Of a DNA stretch of 64,000 bases, positions 8,444 to 18,098 are shown one piece after another; the first letter of the stretch is position 1; each line of letters begins with the position of its first letter. This DNA is from a bacterium. Lineage in GTDB: Bacteria > SZUA-182 > DTGQ01. A program made the position numbers and the translations under genes. Under the pieces are notes generated by a model that was not told the origin of the DNA, did no database searches, and was given only the letters and a program-made list of their open reading frames with translations. Location: assembly GCA_040755755.1 (NCBI GenBank), contig JBFLZW010000010.1, forward strand, positions 99,645-163,644, written 5' to 3'.

Positions 8444-9391
8444 TTAAAGAATTTGAGATAATTCCCAGGGGTACCACCGCTTCAGTGCAAATGCTTCAGT
8501 ATGGTGATTGTTTGAACCTATTATCGTTGTTACTGCACAGTTAAAATGAAGTTTCCGCAATATATTGAACATCTCAGGGCTGTACTGGGCTTCTTTGCCA
8601 AATGGATAAGCAAAACTGCTCACCTGTTTACCAACCTTTTCCTCGATCGTTTTTTTTGATTGCTGGATTTCCTCTTCAGCCACAGCAAGCGGTATCCTGG
8701 TCAATATCGGATGGTTGACGGTGTGGGCCCCAAAGGAAATCCCCTGTTCAGACATCTCCCGGATTTCATCCCAGCTTAACATGAGGTTATCAAGCTCCCT
8801 GAAATCATTAACTGCAAGTCTTATGCCCAATTCATCGAGCAGACGGAGCCGCTGCTCATCGGGACAATCTTTGAAATATCTCATGACCTTCTCGGATGCA
8901 GCAAACTTTTCCTCTCTGGTTCGCAGGGGAGCGGTAATGCGCTTATCAGCGGCAAGCTCCAGATATGTTTTGTCTGTTTTCATAAACATGAAGCGCAGCT
9001 TGATAAACCAGGGTGCGATCCCGCTTTCAACATAGCTCGTAGTTACAAAAATAGTAGCCGGAACCTGATATTTTTTCAGAATCGGGTAAGCTTTCTCAAA
9101 GTTATCTTTGAACCCGTCATCAAAAGTGATGGCTACACAACCGCGCAGGGATTCTCCTTTTTGGGATCTCTCCATGATTTCGTCAAGTGACATAACATGG
9201 TAATTCTTTACCAGGAAGGCAATTTGCCGTTCAAAATGACTGGTTGATGTTTCCGGATAAAAGCCGTTGGGCTTATCGGTTATCATATGATAAGGCAATA
9301 CGAAAAATCTCTCTAAAAGAAGACTGAAACGGTAAATTTTAGCCTTAAATAACAACTGCTTGCATGCGCTTTTCACTGGGGACGGTACCAT
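8444..9391 (-). CDS. Polysaccharide deacetylase (NodB domain)
   Basis: 315 residues of the carbohydrate esterase 4 family. The metal-site motifs are visible: 'AITFDDGFKDN' (Asp-Asp), 'GAHTVNHPILTR' (HxxxH) and 'SFAYPFGKE'. It removes N- or O-acetyl groups from a polysaccharide. No clear signal peptide is present, so it may be cytoplasmic or membrane-associated. ATG at 9391 has AGGA upstream; the gene starts 5 bp after the glycosyltransferase stop. It is the second deacetylase in the operon; the other is fused to the exosortase. Confidence 0.85.
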   Translation of the reverse strand: MVPSPVKSACKQLLFKAKIYRFSLLLERFFVLPYHMITDKPNGFYPETSTSHFERQIAFLVKNYHVMSLDEIMERSQKGESLRGCVAITFDDGFKDNFEKAYPILKKYQVPATIFVTTSYVESGIAPWFIKLRFMFMKTDKTYLELAADKRITAPLRTREEKFAASEKVMRYFKDCPDEQRLRLLDELGIRLAVNDFRELDNLMLSWDEIREMSEQGISFGAHTVNHPILTRIPLAVAEEEIQQSKKTIEEKVGKQVSSFAYPFGKEAQYSPEMFNILRKLHFNCAVTTIIGSNNHHTEAFALKRWYPWELSQIL

Positions 9392-9396
9392 GGTGT

Positions 9397-10704
9397 CTAT
9401 TCCTTTGAAACAGGGATGAGCTGATAGTTACCTGAAGGCTTTTGGGGAGCTTTCACCTTCCCCAGTTTTTGAAGCAGTTTTTCAGCGTTTCCCAGCCAGG
9501 TAAATTGATTCATCACTTTCTCCTTTGCCCTCCTGCCCATACGGTTTCTCATCTTTCCATCATCCAGCAATTCTCTGATTTTCATCCTCAATGATACCGT
9601 ATCATTGGGTGGAAACAGGCTTCCGTCTTCACCGTCACGGATTATCTCCCGCAGAGGAGGATAATCCGCTGCAATCGGCGGGACTCCCAGAGCCATATAT
9701 TCAAATATCTTCATTGGCGAACCATGCATATTCGAGCCCGCCATCAAGCCTATGTCAAAGAGCTCAATATATCGTGGAACATCCTGATAATCGACAAAGC
9801 CGGTTATCGTAACCCTGTTCTGGATATTCAAGACATTGATGAGTTTTTCAAGATCTTTCCGGACCGGTCCATCACCTACCAGTAAGACATGGATATCCAT
9901 TTCCTCAAGAAGATCATGGACAGATTGAAGGAGAAAATCCAGGCCATGCCAATATACGAATGCTCCAACGCAGCCGATTACATATCGGGCTTGAATACCA
10001 AGATATTCTTTCCTCAGTTTTTTCGATGGAGGTATCTCAAACCGTTGAGGATCTATGGCATTGGGCAGGACTAAAATTTTTTCTTCGGGGATTTGCCGGT
10101 ATTGATCGAGGATCAATTGCTTAAAGTGGTGAGTAATGGTTATCAAAAGGTTTGCTTTTTCAAATACTTTTCTCTCTATCGACCGTGCCATCTCCTTGAG
10201 GGCGCAGGGCCTCGATCTTTCAATGACAGTTGCATCGTTTACCTCAAGCACGAGGGGAATTCCATATCGTTGAGCCAGAAAAGTCGAAGCAAAGTTGTTG
10301 AGAGCGTATCTCTCATATAAAAAGTCATATTTATAAAGGCTTAACATCTTACGTAAACTTTTATAGGCATAAACGTTATAGCCAAGCTCCATAATTTCAA
10401 AGGCAACCTGAGGTGTGTTTTTACTCACCATGTGCCAGAACCTGTTTAACAATGAACCATGAGAACCATTATTTGCGCTTGCAGTCTCAGGTTTTACTGA
10501 TACGGCAAAAGGGTCGATTCCGGGAGGACCGATAATGTCGACCTGATATCCGCAATTTTTGAATCCTCCTGCCATGCCCCGGATATGAACACCCTCTGCA
10601 CCTTGTCCCTGGGTGCGGTGATGGAAAAGAATCCGGCTGCTCCATGCCCGTGGCTGAAACCGCTCGGCATACTGAGAATCAGCTTTCAGTAAAGCTTCAG
10701 GCAA
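9397..10704 (-). CDS. GT4-family glycosyltransferase
   Basis: 435 residues. It has a GT-B architecture, with an N-terminal acceptor domain beginning near 'RILFHHRTQGQGAEGVHIRGM' and a C-terminal glycosyltransferase group 1 domain with 'GDGPVRKDLEKL', 'GLMAGSNMHGSPMKIFEYMA' and 'REIIRDGEDGSLFP', the donor-binding E-x7-E type segment. It adds a sugar from a nucleotide donor to the growing lipid-linked repeat. The only in-frame start near the conserved N-terminus is TTG at 10704, overlapping the acyltransferase stop by 8 bp; the start is less certain than the gene. Confidence 0.85.
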   Translation of the reverse strand: MPEALLKADSQYAERFQPRAWSSRILFHHRTQGQGAEGVHIRGMAGGFKNCGYQVDIIGPPGIDPFAVSVKPETASANNGSHGSLLNRFWHMVSKNTPQVAFEIMELGYNVYAYKSLRKMLSLYKYDFLYERYALNNFASTFLAQRYGIPLVLEVNDATVIERSRPCALKEMARSIERKVFEKANLLITITHHFKQLILDQYRQIPEEKILVLPNAIDPQRFEIPPSKKLRKEYLGIQARYVIGCVGAFVYWHGLDFLLQSVHDLLEEMDIHVLLVGDGPVRKDLEKLINVLNIQNRVTITGFVDYQDVPRYIELFDIGLMAGSNMHGSPMKIFEYMALGVPPIAADYPPLREIIRDGEDGSLFPPNDTVSLRMKIRELLDDGKMRNRMGRRAKEKVMNQFTWLGNAEKLLQKLGKVKAPQKPSGNYQLIPVSKE

Positions 10705-11803
10705 TTGCTTGTATCCCTTTTTGAAATAAAGAGGCCAACAGCATGGTCACCATCAGGAGAAATGCAAACTGAACTGATAGACTCAGTATGGAGCTGCCCG
10801 AAACAATCGGGTTATACTTGATTAACAAAGCTCCATGCAACAGAAACAACTCATAAGAAATATTGCCGATATAGGTGAGAAACTGGCTATAGTAATTCCA
10901 GGACCCGATGCATGCGAAGAGATAGATCAATCCCATGCAAAAAAGGATGCCGATGACTTCACTGGCAAATTCATACACGATGGAGGGTATGACAGTAATT
11001 ACGGCAGGCAGGAAAAATGATTTAATCCCTATGCTCAAGACTATGCACAACAGGGATACGCCAAAGAGGATTGGTTTATTTTTGGTATTGGTAAACGATT
11101 CCCTGAAAAACGGATGATAATAGCCTAACGCGCAGCCGACCGGGAAAGCGAAGATCTGATTCCAGCCGAGATGAGTGACATAATAGTTCAGGGAGAACAT
11201 TATCGCTGAACAGGTCAGGAGAAAGAGCATAACCTTCTTCCTGCCGGGTAGAGAAGCAGCAACAAAAAACAAAATGTACCATAAAATTAACACGGTAATA
11301 TACCACCGTACGTAATCGATATGGCGTGTTGTGGTATTGATATTGATTCCCAGGAAGGTTAACAGGATATCTCCTGATGGATAGGATCTTCGCAGAATCA
11401 GATAGTCTAATACAATCAATAAAACCGTTGCAATCCAATAGGGTACCATTACCCTTTTCATTCTCTGGAGAAAATAATCTCTCAAGCCGGGCTTTTTGTT
11501 TTTGCTCGACATAGTCAGGCCATAGCCGGAAAGGAGAAAGAATAAGGCAACGGCATCACCACTGAGGATGATACTGCTTTTTGTCTTTGACACATGAAGC
11601 CACAGGTGTCCAATAATCACCAGCAAAATGGCCAGACCTTTGAGTTGACCTGTCTGTAACTTGTCAAGGAGTTGTGAATCAGCCTTTTTCAAGGTAAGAA
11701 AAGAGGCAATGAGCAGGATCGAAAAAATCACCGCATTGGTCAAATTGGCATTACCTGCGGATAACTTGGCGACTTCGTAATTGGTGAAAATGGACTGGAA
11801 CAT
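10697..11803 (-). CDS. Acyltransferase 3 family (OafA-like) membrane protein
   Basis: 368 residues with about ten hydrophobic segments. The family signature appears as 'LKGLAILLVIIGHLWLH' with its catalytic His, followed by 'ALFFLLSGYGLTMSSKN' and the FLQRMKRVMVPYW motif. It probably transfers O-acetyl or another acyl group to sugars at the inner membrane. An N-terminal extension of about 50 residues including one extra hydrophobic segment precedes the domain. It sits between an amidotransferase (24-bp gap) and a glycosyltransferase (8-bp overlap). Confidence 0.85.
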   Translation of the reverse strand: MFQSIFTNYEVAKLSAGNANLTNAVIFSILLIASFLTLKKADSQLLDKLQTGQLKGLAILLVIIGHLWLHVSKTKSSIILSGDAVALFFLLSGYGLTMSSKNKKPGLRDYFLQRMKRVMVPYWIATVLLIVLDYLILRRSYPSGDILLTFLGININTTTRHIDYVRWYITVLILWYILFFVAASLPGRKKVMLFLLTCSAIMFSLNYYVTHLGWNQIFAFPVGCALGYYHPFFRESFTNTKNKPILFGVSLLCIVLSIGIKSFFLPAVITVIPSIVYEFASEVIGILFCMGLIYLFACIGSWNYYSQFLTYIGNISYELFLLHGALLIKYNPIVSGSSILSLSVQFAFLLMVTMLLASLFQKGIQAIA

Positions 11804-11827
11804 TTCTTCTCGCTTATTGTCGGGAGG

Positions 11828-13771
11828 TTATTTTTCTTGGATATCCTGGAGCCAGTTTCTTCCCCAAAACTCAAAAAACAGGATACTCCACAATTCTGCC
11901 GAATACTCTCCTGATCCGGCCTGATGCTCCTTCCACAGAGTGGCAACGGTTTTTGTATTCAGATACCTTTCACAAATGGAGCCTTTCTCGAAGACGGAGC
12001 TTTCAAACATGGTTTTTAAATCATTCTTCAGCCACCCGGAAATCGGCATCGAAAACCCCATTTTTCTCCGATACAAAATTTCCTCCGGGACCAGGGGTTC
12101 GATTGCTTTTTTGAATATGTACTTTGGCTTCTTCCCCTTGAGTTTCAGGCTGGAAGGTATGGTTGCCACCAGTTCCACAAATTCGTGGTCCAGCAGCGGG
12201 ACTCTCACTTCGAGGGCATGGGCCATACTGGCCCGGTCTACCTTGGTGAGGATATCGTCAACCAGATAGGTTTTAAAATCAACATATTGTACTCTGGAAA
12301 GCGGATCGTCGGTATTGGCCCGTTCATAATATTCGTGAAACAGGCGGGATGGATGATAGCCATGCAGCTCTTTTTTCAGGTCGGGATTCAGAATGCTTTC
12401 CCTGAACTGGCCAAAGCAGGACATGGAGTTATAAAACCCTTCCACGGGATCAAGAGAGAGGTTTGTCAAAAGCGTTTTGGCCCGAAACATCTGGGGCAGC
12501 CAATCCGCCTTGGGATACAATCTGGCTAAGGTACCGATGATATTCTCTCGTACCGAAGCAGGGAAAAGGGACCGGGCGGTATTTTCCAGCCGGTCGAAAT
12601 AGTAGCGCCGGTAACCGGCAAAATTTTCATCACCGCCGTCACCGGAAAGCGCCACCGTCACTTTTTGCCGTGCTGCCCAGGAGACGTAATAGGTGGGAAT
12701 GGCAGAGGAATCAGCAAAGGGCTCATCAAAAAACCAGGTCAGTTTTTCCAGGGCCTCTACGGCATTTGGCGAGATCTGCATTTCATAATGATCCGTTTTA
12801 TAGCGATTCACCATCAATCGGGCATAGGGGAGCTCATTGAACTTTTCTTCATGAAAGCCGATGGAAGTTGTCTGCACCGGCTTTGGCACGAGGAGGGACA
12901 TCAGGGCCACGACTGCACTGGAATCCACCCCGCCACTTAAAAAGGCACCTAACGGCACCTCGCTGATAAGCCTGATGGAAACAGCCTCCTTCAGTTTGGC
13001 CAGAATCGCTTCACACCACTCACTCTCTGTCTGGTGGGTTGTTTCACCGAAATTCAGGTCCCAATACCTGTTGAGCGTAATTTCGCGGGATCGTACCGTG
13101 AGGGTGCATCCGGGGAGGAGCTTGGCGATTCCCTGAAAAATAGTTTTCGGGGCCGGGACATAGAGCAGGGAGAAGTAGTCATTGAGGGCTTCCAGGTTGA
13201 GGTCTCTGGATATTTCGGGATGTTGCAGAATGGCCTTTATTTCTGAGCCGAACAGGAATTTGGTCTGGTCTGCATAAAAATAGAGAGGCTTTATTCCAAG
13301 CCGGTCCCTGGCTAAAAAGAGCGTCTGAGCTTTTTCATCCCAGATGGCGAAAGCGAACATGCCCCGCAGCCTCTTGACGCACTCTTCTTTCCATTCTTCA
13401 TAGGCATGAATAATGACTTCGGTATCGCAGTTGGTTTTGAACCGATGTCCTTTATTGCGCAGCTCGGTTTTCAAGTCGGGAAAATTATAGATCTCGCCAT
13501 TAAAGGTAATCCAGACGGTTTCATCCTCATTGGTCATCGGCTGGTGACCTGAAGAAAGGTCGATGATACTGAGCCGGGTATGAACGAAGCCGACATTCCC
13601 TTTTCCGGGAGTGATCTTCCACCTGGGTGTTGGTGGATCGGCCTGGGTGCTGTTCAGAAAATATCCTGCATCATCAGGCCCACGGTGTTTCAGCACTTCA
13701 GCCATCGTCGTGAGCAAAGATTCGCCAACCGGCCGATCCTGGTAATAGAGTATCCCTGAGATTCCGCACAT
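11828..13771 (-). CDS. XrtA-associated asparagine-synthase-type amidotransferase
   Basis: 647 residues starting MCGISGI, with Cys2 as the glutaminase nucleophile, 'KHRGPDDAGYF', 'RLSIIDLSSGHQP' and 'FNGEIYNF'; the synthetase half carries 'PLGAFLSGGVDSSAVVALM' and 'ALSGDGGDENFAGYRRYYFD'. All active-site motifs are intact, in contrast with the second copy at 3565-5505. It matches the 'exosortase A system-associated amidotransferase 1' type. I chose ATG 13771 because it puts Cys at position 2; a longer frame upstream would bury it. It begins 7 bp after the glycosyltransferase stop. Confidence 0.9.
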   Translation of the reverse strand: MCGISGILYYQDRPVGESLLTTMAEVLKHRGPDDAGYFLNSTQADPPTPRWKITPGKGNVGFVHTRLSIIDLSSGHQPMTNEDETVWITFNGEIYNFPDLKTELRNKGHRFKTNCDTEVIIHAYEEWKEECVKRLRGMFAFAIWDEKAQTLFLARDRLGIKPLYFYADQTKFLFGSEIKAILQHPEISRDLNLEALNDYFSLLYVPAPKTIFQGIAKLLPGCTLTVRSREITLNRYWDLNFGETTHQTESEWCEAILAKLKEAVSIRLISEVPLGAFLSGGVDSSAVVALMSLLVPKPVQTTSIGFHEEKFNELPYARLMVNRYKTDHYEMQISPNAVEALEKLTWFFDEPFADSSAIPTYYVSWAARQKVTVALSGDGGDENFAGYRRYYFDRLENTARSLFPASVRENIIGTLARLYPKADWLPQMFRAKTLLTNLSLDPVEGFYNSMSCFGQFRESILNPDLKKELHGYHPSRLFHEYYERANTDDPLSRVQYVDFKTYLVDDILTKVDRASMAHALEVRVPLLDHEFVELVATIPSSLKLKGKKPKYIFKKAIEPLVPEEILYRRKMGFSMPISGWLKNDLKTMFESSVFEKGSICERYLNTKTVATLWKEHQAGSGEYSAELWSILFFEFWGRNWLQDIQEK

Positions 13772-13778
13772 CGCTTTA

Positions 13779-15101
13779 TCAATCAGCTCCTGACAATATG
13801 GTTGAATGGTGACTGTATTCTCTCCGGGCGGCCAAATCACGGTCATGGCCTTCCTGCAGGAGAGACTCCAGTTTTTCCATGCAGGCGGACCAGTTATACC
13901 AGGCTCTTACCTGCTGGCGCGCCCTGGCTCCCAATTTTGCCCTGAGATCTTCATCTTCCAACAGGGTTATTGTTGCACGCGAAATGCTGTCCTGATCGTT
14001 GCCTACCAGGAGATGTTCTCCCGGTACTGCATGAATGCCCTCGATGGTTTTGGAAGTGGTAACTATAGCCCTGCCCATGGCCATAGCCTCCAAAACCTTG
14101 TTCTGTACTCCCCGGCCCAGCCGCAGAGGGATGACACAAATATCAGCTCTCTGGTAGTAGGGCCTTACATCTTCGACAAAGCCGGTTACCCTGATAGTAT
14201 CTCCATTATCGAGGGCTCTTACCTTCCGTCCGGGATTGCTGCCGACGATATAAAACCGTACTTCCGGTACGGCTTTCCTGATCATGGGGAAAATCTCCTT
14301 ACTGAACCAGATCACTCCGTCCGCATTAGCATGATAGTCCATGGCCCCGGTAAACAGGAGAACAGGATAGCCGCTCTTTTTCCCGGGAGCTGAATACAGC
14401 GAAGAGTCCGGAGGGAGAGGATGCAGCTCGTCAGGATCGAAATAGTGATAATCGACGCCGTTGGCAATGACGGTCAACCGGCAGATATGAGGATTCCGGG
14501 TTTGAAAGATCTCAGCCTCTTTTTGGGAAATGACTACCGAGTGGTCAAAAAACTCCGCAGTTTTCCTCTCGTAGCGGGCCAATCTTCGGCCCTCCAGCCG
14601 ATAGATGCGGGAGAGGGGAAAGGATGCAGTCTGTCCGTACTGGAGCCATTTATCAGAATCCACATCGCAAAAATCCATAACCAGGCGGGGAGCAGAGGGT
14701 GCACCGGAGCTGCGCCTGCCAAGGGCAGGCGAGCGGAAGATGTACTCAGCCATCGGCGAGGAAAAGCACAGAATGCAATCAAAAGCCACAGTTGCCAGCA
14801 AATGGTCAACTGCCGTTTGCAGGGTTTTGGCATAAAAGTAGGGTATGGAAAGAGATTCTCCGGAAAAAAGAGCGAATACGCTTTTCAATTTGGCAATCCG
14901 GGGATTGACAGGCACTATCTTCACCTGCTGACAATAAGCCAGAAGATCGTCTCCATAGTGAAGATCTTCCGGATTATCCGCCAGACAGCAGAGATAAATC
15001 TGGTGCTTCTTTGATAACCATTTGATCTCATTGAATGAGCGAATCTTATCCCCTTTGTTGGGAGGATAAGGGATTCTATGCGCAAGGTAAAGTATTTTCA
15101 T
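13779..15101 (-). CDS. PEP-CTERM/XrtA-associated glycosyltransferase (TIGR03087-like)
   Basis: 440 residues. The N-terminus 'MKILYLAHRIPYPPNKGDK' with 'IRSFNEI' is characteristic of the glycosyltransferases found beside exosortase A. The C-terminal group 1 domain has 'VLLFTGAMDYHANADGVIW', 'VTGFVEDVRPYYQRADICV' and 'RGVQNKVLEAMAMGRAIVT' (E-x7-E type donor site). Predicted cytoplasmic, extending the lipid-linked glycan. It lies 23 bp after the FemAB gene. Confidence 0.9.
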   Translation of the reverse strand: MKILYLAHRIPYPPNKGDKIRSFNEIKWLSKKHQIYLCCLADNPEDLHYGDDLLAYCQQVKIVPVNPRIAKLKSVFALFSGESLSIPYFYAKTLQTAVDHLLATVAFDCILCFSSPMAEYIFRSPALGRRSSGAPSAPRLVMDFCDVDSDKWLQYGQTASFPLSRIYRLEGRRLARYERKTAEFFDHSVVISQKEAEIFQTRNPHICRLTVIANGVDYHYFDPDELHPLPPDSSLYSAPGKKSGYPVLLFTGAMDYHANADGVIWFSKEIFPMIRKAVPEVRFYIVGSNPGRKVRALDNGDTIRVTGFVEDVRPYYQRADICVIPLRLGRGVQNKVLEAMAMGRAIVTTSKTIEGIHAVPGEHLLVGNDQDSISRATITLLEDEDLRAKLGARARQQVRAWYNWSACMEKLESLLQEGHDRDLAARREYSHHSTILSGAD

Positions 15102-15124
15102 TCGGCCTATACCGGGAATACTTT

Positions 15125-16273
15125 TTATACCAGATACTTCGACAGGGATGGTCCGATAGTCTGGGTAACCCAGGGGGGCAGCTTTTTCCAGAGCTTTATC
15201 TTTCTCTGGTACTTGGGATTTGCAGGGCTGAGATTGGGCATTTCCGTGAGCCTGTTCAGGAAGTACTGGTAATACAATGGCTTTGGCTCAAAACCCCAAT
15301 GTCTTTTAAAATGGAATGATCCGGTATTTTCCTTGCTTCTTCCGAAATCGAAAAAGCGATAGCCGTTTTCACAGCCATATTTCATTAATTGCCAGTACAT
15401 AAAGTCATTGGGTGCCAGATCCCGGTATTCAACCAGGGAGCCCGCATAATACGGGAGAACCTGGTCTTTATAGAAGAACGTGAGAACTCCGGCAATCGGC
15501 AGCTTGTCCTGGTTCTGGATGATGAGCAGAAGGCAGTTTTCCTTGAATTCATCGCAGATGTTCTCGAAAAACCTGAAGGTAAAAAGTGGTGTTCCCAGAT
15601 TATGGAAGCTCCTCGCCAATACACTGTAAAATGACTTCAGGTTATGGTTTCCAAACTCGAAAGAAAGGTTAAATTTTTCACCCTGCCGGATCATGCGCCG
15701 GGCTTTTCTTGGAATGGCCTCCATGTTTTGGTCAAGGTCCGGGAATATCTCCCGTTTGAAGTTATAATAGAGGCTCTTGAGTGCAAGCCCATTGAGCAGT
15801 TTATCTTTATACCGGAGCTCAAGATAGTCGAGTCCCTGGCTTTTGGTAATTTCCACAGCCCGTTGCAGTAATAAATTTTCTATCTCGGTGTTATTGGCAA
15901 GTGCACCCCCGACTTCTGCAAAAGGGCTGGAGATTATAAACTTTCCAAAAAGAAAGCTTTTGATGAAGAAGAGAGGAAGTACGCCTGCAAGGGTGGTTTG
16001 AGATGATCTCTGATCATCAGGGGTAATGGCTTCCGGCGGGTCGAAGGTCTGCTCGGCGAGCAGGTAACAGGGACTGTGCCCGAAGGTCTTTTCGACAATA
16101 TTTTTCCAGCCGATGAGGTGAAAAAAACTCCCATCCGGATGTGCTTTGACGTAATTATCCCACGCTGGTTGATCATTTGGCCGTAACTGCCTGATTGTTA
16201 TGGTCGCTTTTCTGGAATCGGTTTTCTGAAGGTCGATCATCTGCTGACTTGAGTGAGGTGTAAGAGTGGCCAT
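15125..16273 (-). CDS. FemAB family, XrtA/PEP-CTERM system-associated
   Basis: 382 residues with the FemAB/GNAT fold: 'SFFHLIGWKNIVEKTFGHSPCYLLAEQ' region near residues 50-75 and the C-terminal 'GYRFFDFGRSKENTGSFHFK' segment typical of the family associated with exosortase A loci. Predicted to transfer an aminoacyl group or similar. ATG 16273 has GGAG about 12 bases upstream and overlaps the end of the exosortase fusion gene by 101 bp; the neighbour's overlapping tail is low in recognisable domain content. ATG 16240 is an alternative with no visible ribosome-binding site. Confidence 0.85.
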   Translation of the reverse strand: MATLTPHSSQQMIDLQKTDSRKATITIRQLRPNDQPAWDNYVKAHPDGSFFHLIGWKNIVEKTFGHSPCYLLAEQTFDPPEAITPDDQRSSQTTLAGVLPLFFIKSFLFGKFIISSPFAEVGGALANNTEIENLLLQRAVEITKSQGLDYLELRYKDKLLNGLALKSLYYNFKREIFPDLDQNMEAIPRKARRMIRQGEKFNLSFEFGNHNLKSFYSVLARSFHNLGTPLFTFRFFENICDEFKENCLLLIIQNQDKLPIAGVLTFFYKDQVLPYYAGSLVEYRDLAPNDFMYWQLMKYGCENGYRFFDFGRSKENTGSFHFKRHWGFEPKPLYYQYFLNRLTEMPNLSPANPKYQRKIKLWKKLPPWVTQTIGPSLSKYLV

Positions 16274-18074
16274 TGGTGTTCACTTTCTCCTGTAATCCGT
16301 GCTCCTTACCGTCGATATCCATAAGATACTGGAAGCAGGTCGTGAAGTGGCATTGTTCGAAATTCTGTACGAACTGGAACAAGTTAGAGAGAGTTTTATT
16401 CAGGTTTGTGTAGTGTCTGAATTTCCCGTAGAGTGAGGCTTCTTTTACCACAGGCTGCTCCGGGTCAATTTCCCACGGATGCAAATAGAAGAGATAAGCA
16501 TGGTCATTTTTGAGTATGTATCGAACACCCATTATAAATGCTGGAAAGGGTATCAGGCGGAAATATCCACCTCCTCCCCAGGGAAGAACGCAATCCGAGA
16601 AGGTAATATTACTGATAGGAAGCTCGTATAAATTTTCCGAAACCTTGTGAGCGATACCTTTTTTCCAATTTCCGGCTAAAGCCAACCGCCCGTATCGAGC
16701 ATTGACGCCGAATGAATTAAAACTTGAATCGTAAAGGTACCCGCACTCTTCAACCATTTTCAGAATTTCATCACTGATAGAGAAGCTCGGAGCGCGGTAG
16801 CCAAGAACAGGAAAGCCAATGATATCTTCCAGGAGCATTTTACTCCTGGCAAGATCATCTTCCATATTTTGGCTTGATTGCCGGGAACAGAGCATATGGT
16901 TATATCCATGAGATGCGACTTCATGTCCGCGGGAATGGATCTCCCGGACAAGGCCGGGGATTCGCTCGGCGAGCCACCCAAGTACAAAGAATGTGGCTTT
17001 TACTTTGGCCTCGTCAAAAAAATCCAATAAGCGATAGGTATTTTTCTCTACTCGCAGATCTTTATTCGGCCAGTCAGCAAAGGGGATAACCGGCTTAAAG
17101 TTTTCCACCTGGAACCAGTCTTCAACATCAATGGTCAATAAGAGAGAAGGTCTTTCAGGGGGTGAATTGGAGAAACCGATTTCATCTTTTCTCTCCGGGC
17201 AGTGGTTATATATGAGCGGTTCCTGATGGACTACTGTTTTCCCACCTGTTCCGAGCCGGCCAAGAACATTATGGAAGCCAAGGAGCAGGAGTAATCCGAG
17301 AAGGAAGACCACCATTCCTGAAAACTCATGGAGGAAACCCTGGGCAACTGCGGCACCAAAGCGGCTGGCAAACCCGGCTGTCATACTGAGCCGAAACACA
17401 TTAGCCATGATGGCAATGGGTATGGCTGAGAGAAACAATAGCCATTTCTTTATCCAGGAATGACTGGAAAAATACGCGAATGCCGAGCTCAGGGCCAGGA
17501 GTGAGACCAGTGAGCGAAGGCCGGAGCAGGCATCCACGACCTCCAGGGTCGTATTGGCCAGGTACAGAACATTTCCCTCCCGCACAATGGAAATCCCGAT
17601 GGTTTTGATGAGGTTTTCAGCCATAGCCGAGGAGAATATCTGCAGGGGAAAGGCAATCGCATTCCAGATGATGGCCGGGATCGGGACCATGAACAGGAGA
17701 TAACCCAGGGGAAAAGCGATCTTGCGGGTAATTCCTTTTCCCAGGAGAAAGAACGAAAGGCCAAAGAGAGATATGATGACAGCCAGTCTCATGGTAAACA
17801 GCTCGGCACCGAGGTTGCTCACAATATGCACTGCCATCCCAAGAACGAGGAGCACTATTCCCCAGTTGCCTGATTCCACAGAATACGAAGACAGCTCTTT
17901 TCTCTTATGCCATATCATCGAGACCGCAAGAAGAGGAATGAAAAAACCATGTGAATAGTTAGGGTCTTCCATCCAATCCCTGCCGAGCTCAATAAGAGTA
18001 GTGCTAAAGAGCATAAAGAATGAAGACAGTAAAATAGTCATATAAAGGTAAGTTGAGGAGAGGAGTTTTTTCAT
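16173..18074 (-). CDS. xrtA: Exosortase A fused to polysaccharide deacetylase
   Basis: 633 residues in one frame. Residues 1-275 form a polytopic exosortase with the catalytic triad visible: Cys183 in DACSGLRSL, Arg228 in ANVFRLSM and His249 in GFLHEFSGM. A linker of about 35 residues follows, then a NodB-type deacetylase of the PEP-CTERM class (about 308-590): 'LLLTIDVEDWFQVENF' metal Asp pair, 'HEVASHGYNHML' HxxxH and 'GYRAPSFSI'. In the loci I recall these are two adjacent genes; here they are joined without stop or frameshift. The exosortase half would process PEP-CTERM proteins at the inner membrane. Whether the deacetylase half faces cytoplasm or periplasm depends on the final membrane segment. 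No PEP-CTERM substrate gene was recognised in the window. Confidence 0.9.
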   Translation of the reverse strand: MKKLLSSTYLYMTILLSSFFMLFSTTLIELGRDWMEDPNYSHGFFIPLLAVSMIWHKRKELSSYSVESGNWGIVLLVLGMAVHIVSNLGAELFTMRLAVIISLFGLSFFLLGKGITRKIAFPLGYLLFMVPIPAIIWNAIAFPLQIFSSAMAENLIKTIGISIVREGNVLYLANTTLEVVDACSGLRSLVSLLALSSAFAYFSSHSWIKKWLLFLSAIPIAIMANVFRLSMTAGFASRFGAAVAQGFLHEFSGMVVFLLGLLLLLGFHNVLGRLGTGGKTVVHQEPLIYNHCPERKDEIGFSNSPPERPSLLLTIDVEDWFQVENFKPVIPFADWPNKDLRVEKNTYRLLDFFDEAKVKATFFVLGWLAERIPGLVREIHSRGHEVASHGYNHMLCSRQSSQNMEDDLARSKMLLEDIIGFPVLGYRAPSFSISDEILKMVEECGYLYDSSFNSFGVNARYGRLALAGNWKKGIAHKVSENLYELPISNITFSDCVLPWGGGGYFRLIPFPAFIMGVRYILKNDHAYLFYLHPWEIDPEQPVVKEASLYGKFRHYTNLNKTLSNLFQFVQNFEQCHFTTCFQYLMDIDGKEHGLQEKVNTNGHSYTSLKSADDRPSENRFQKSDHNNQAVTAK

Positions 18075-18098
18075 TGGATAATCCGGACCCCTTATATC

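Noticed and set aside
13806..15014. Plus-strand frames of about 195 codons opposite the XrtA glycosyltransferase
   Set aside because: Antisense shadows of a well-supported gene.
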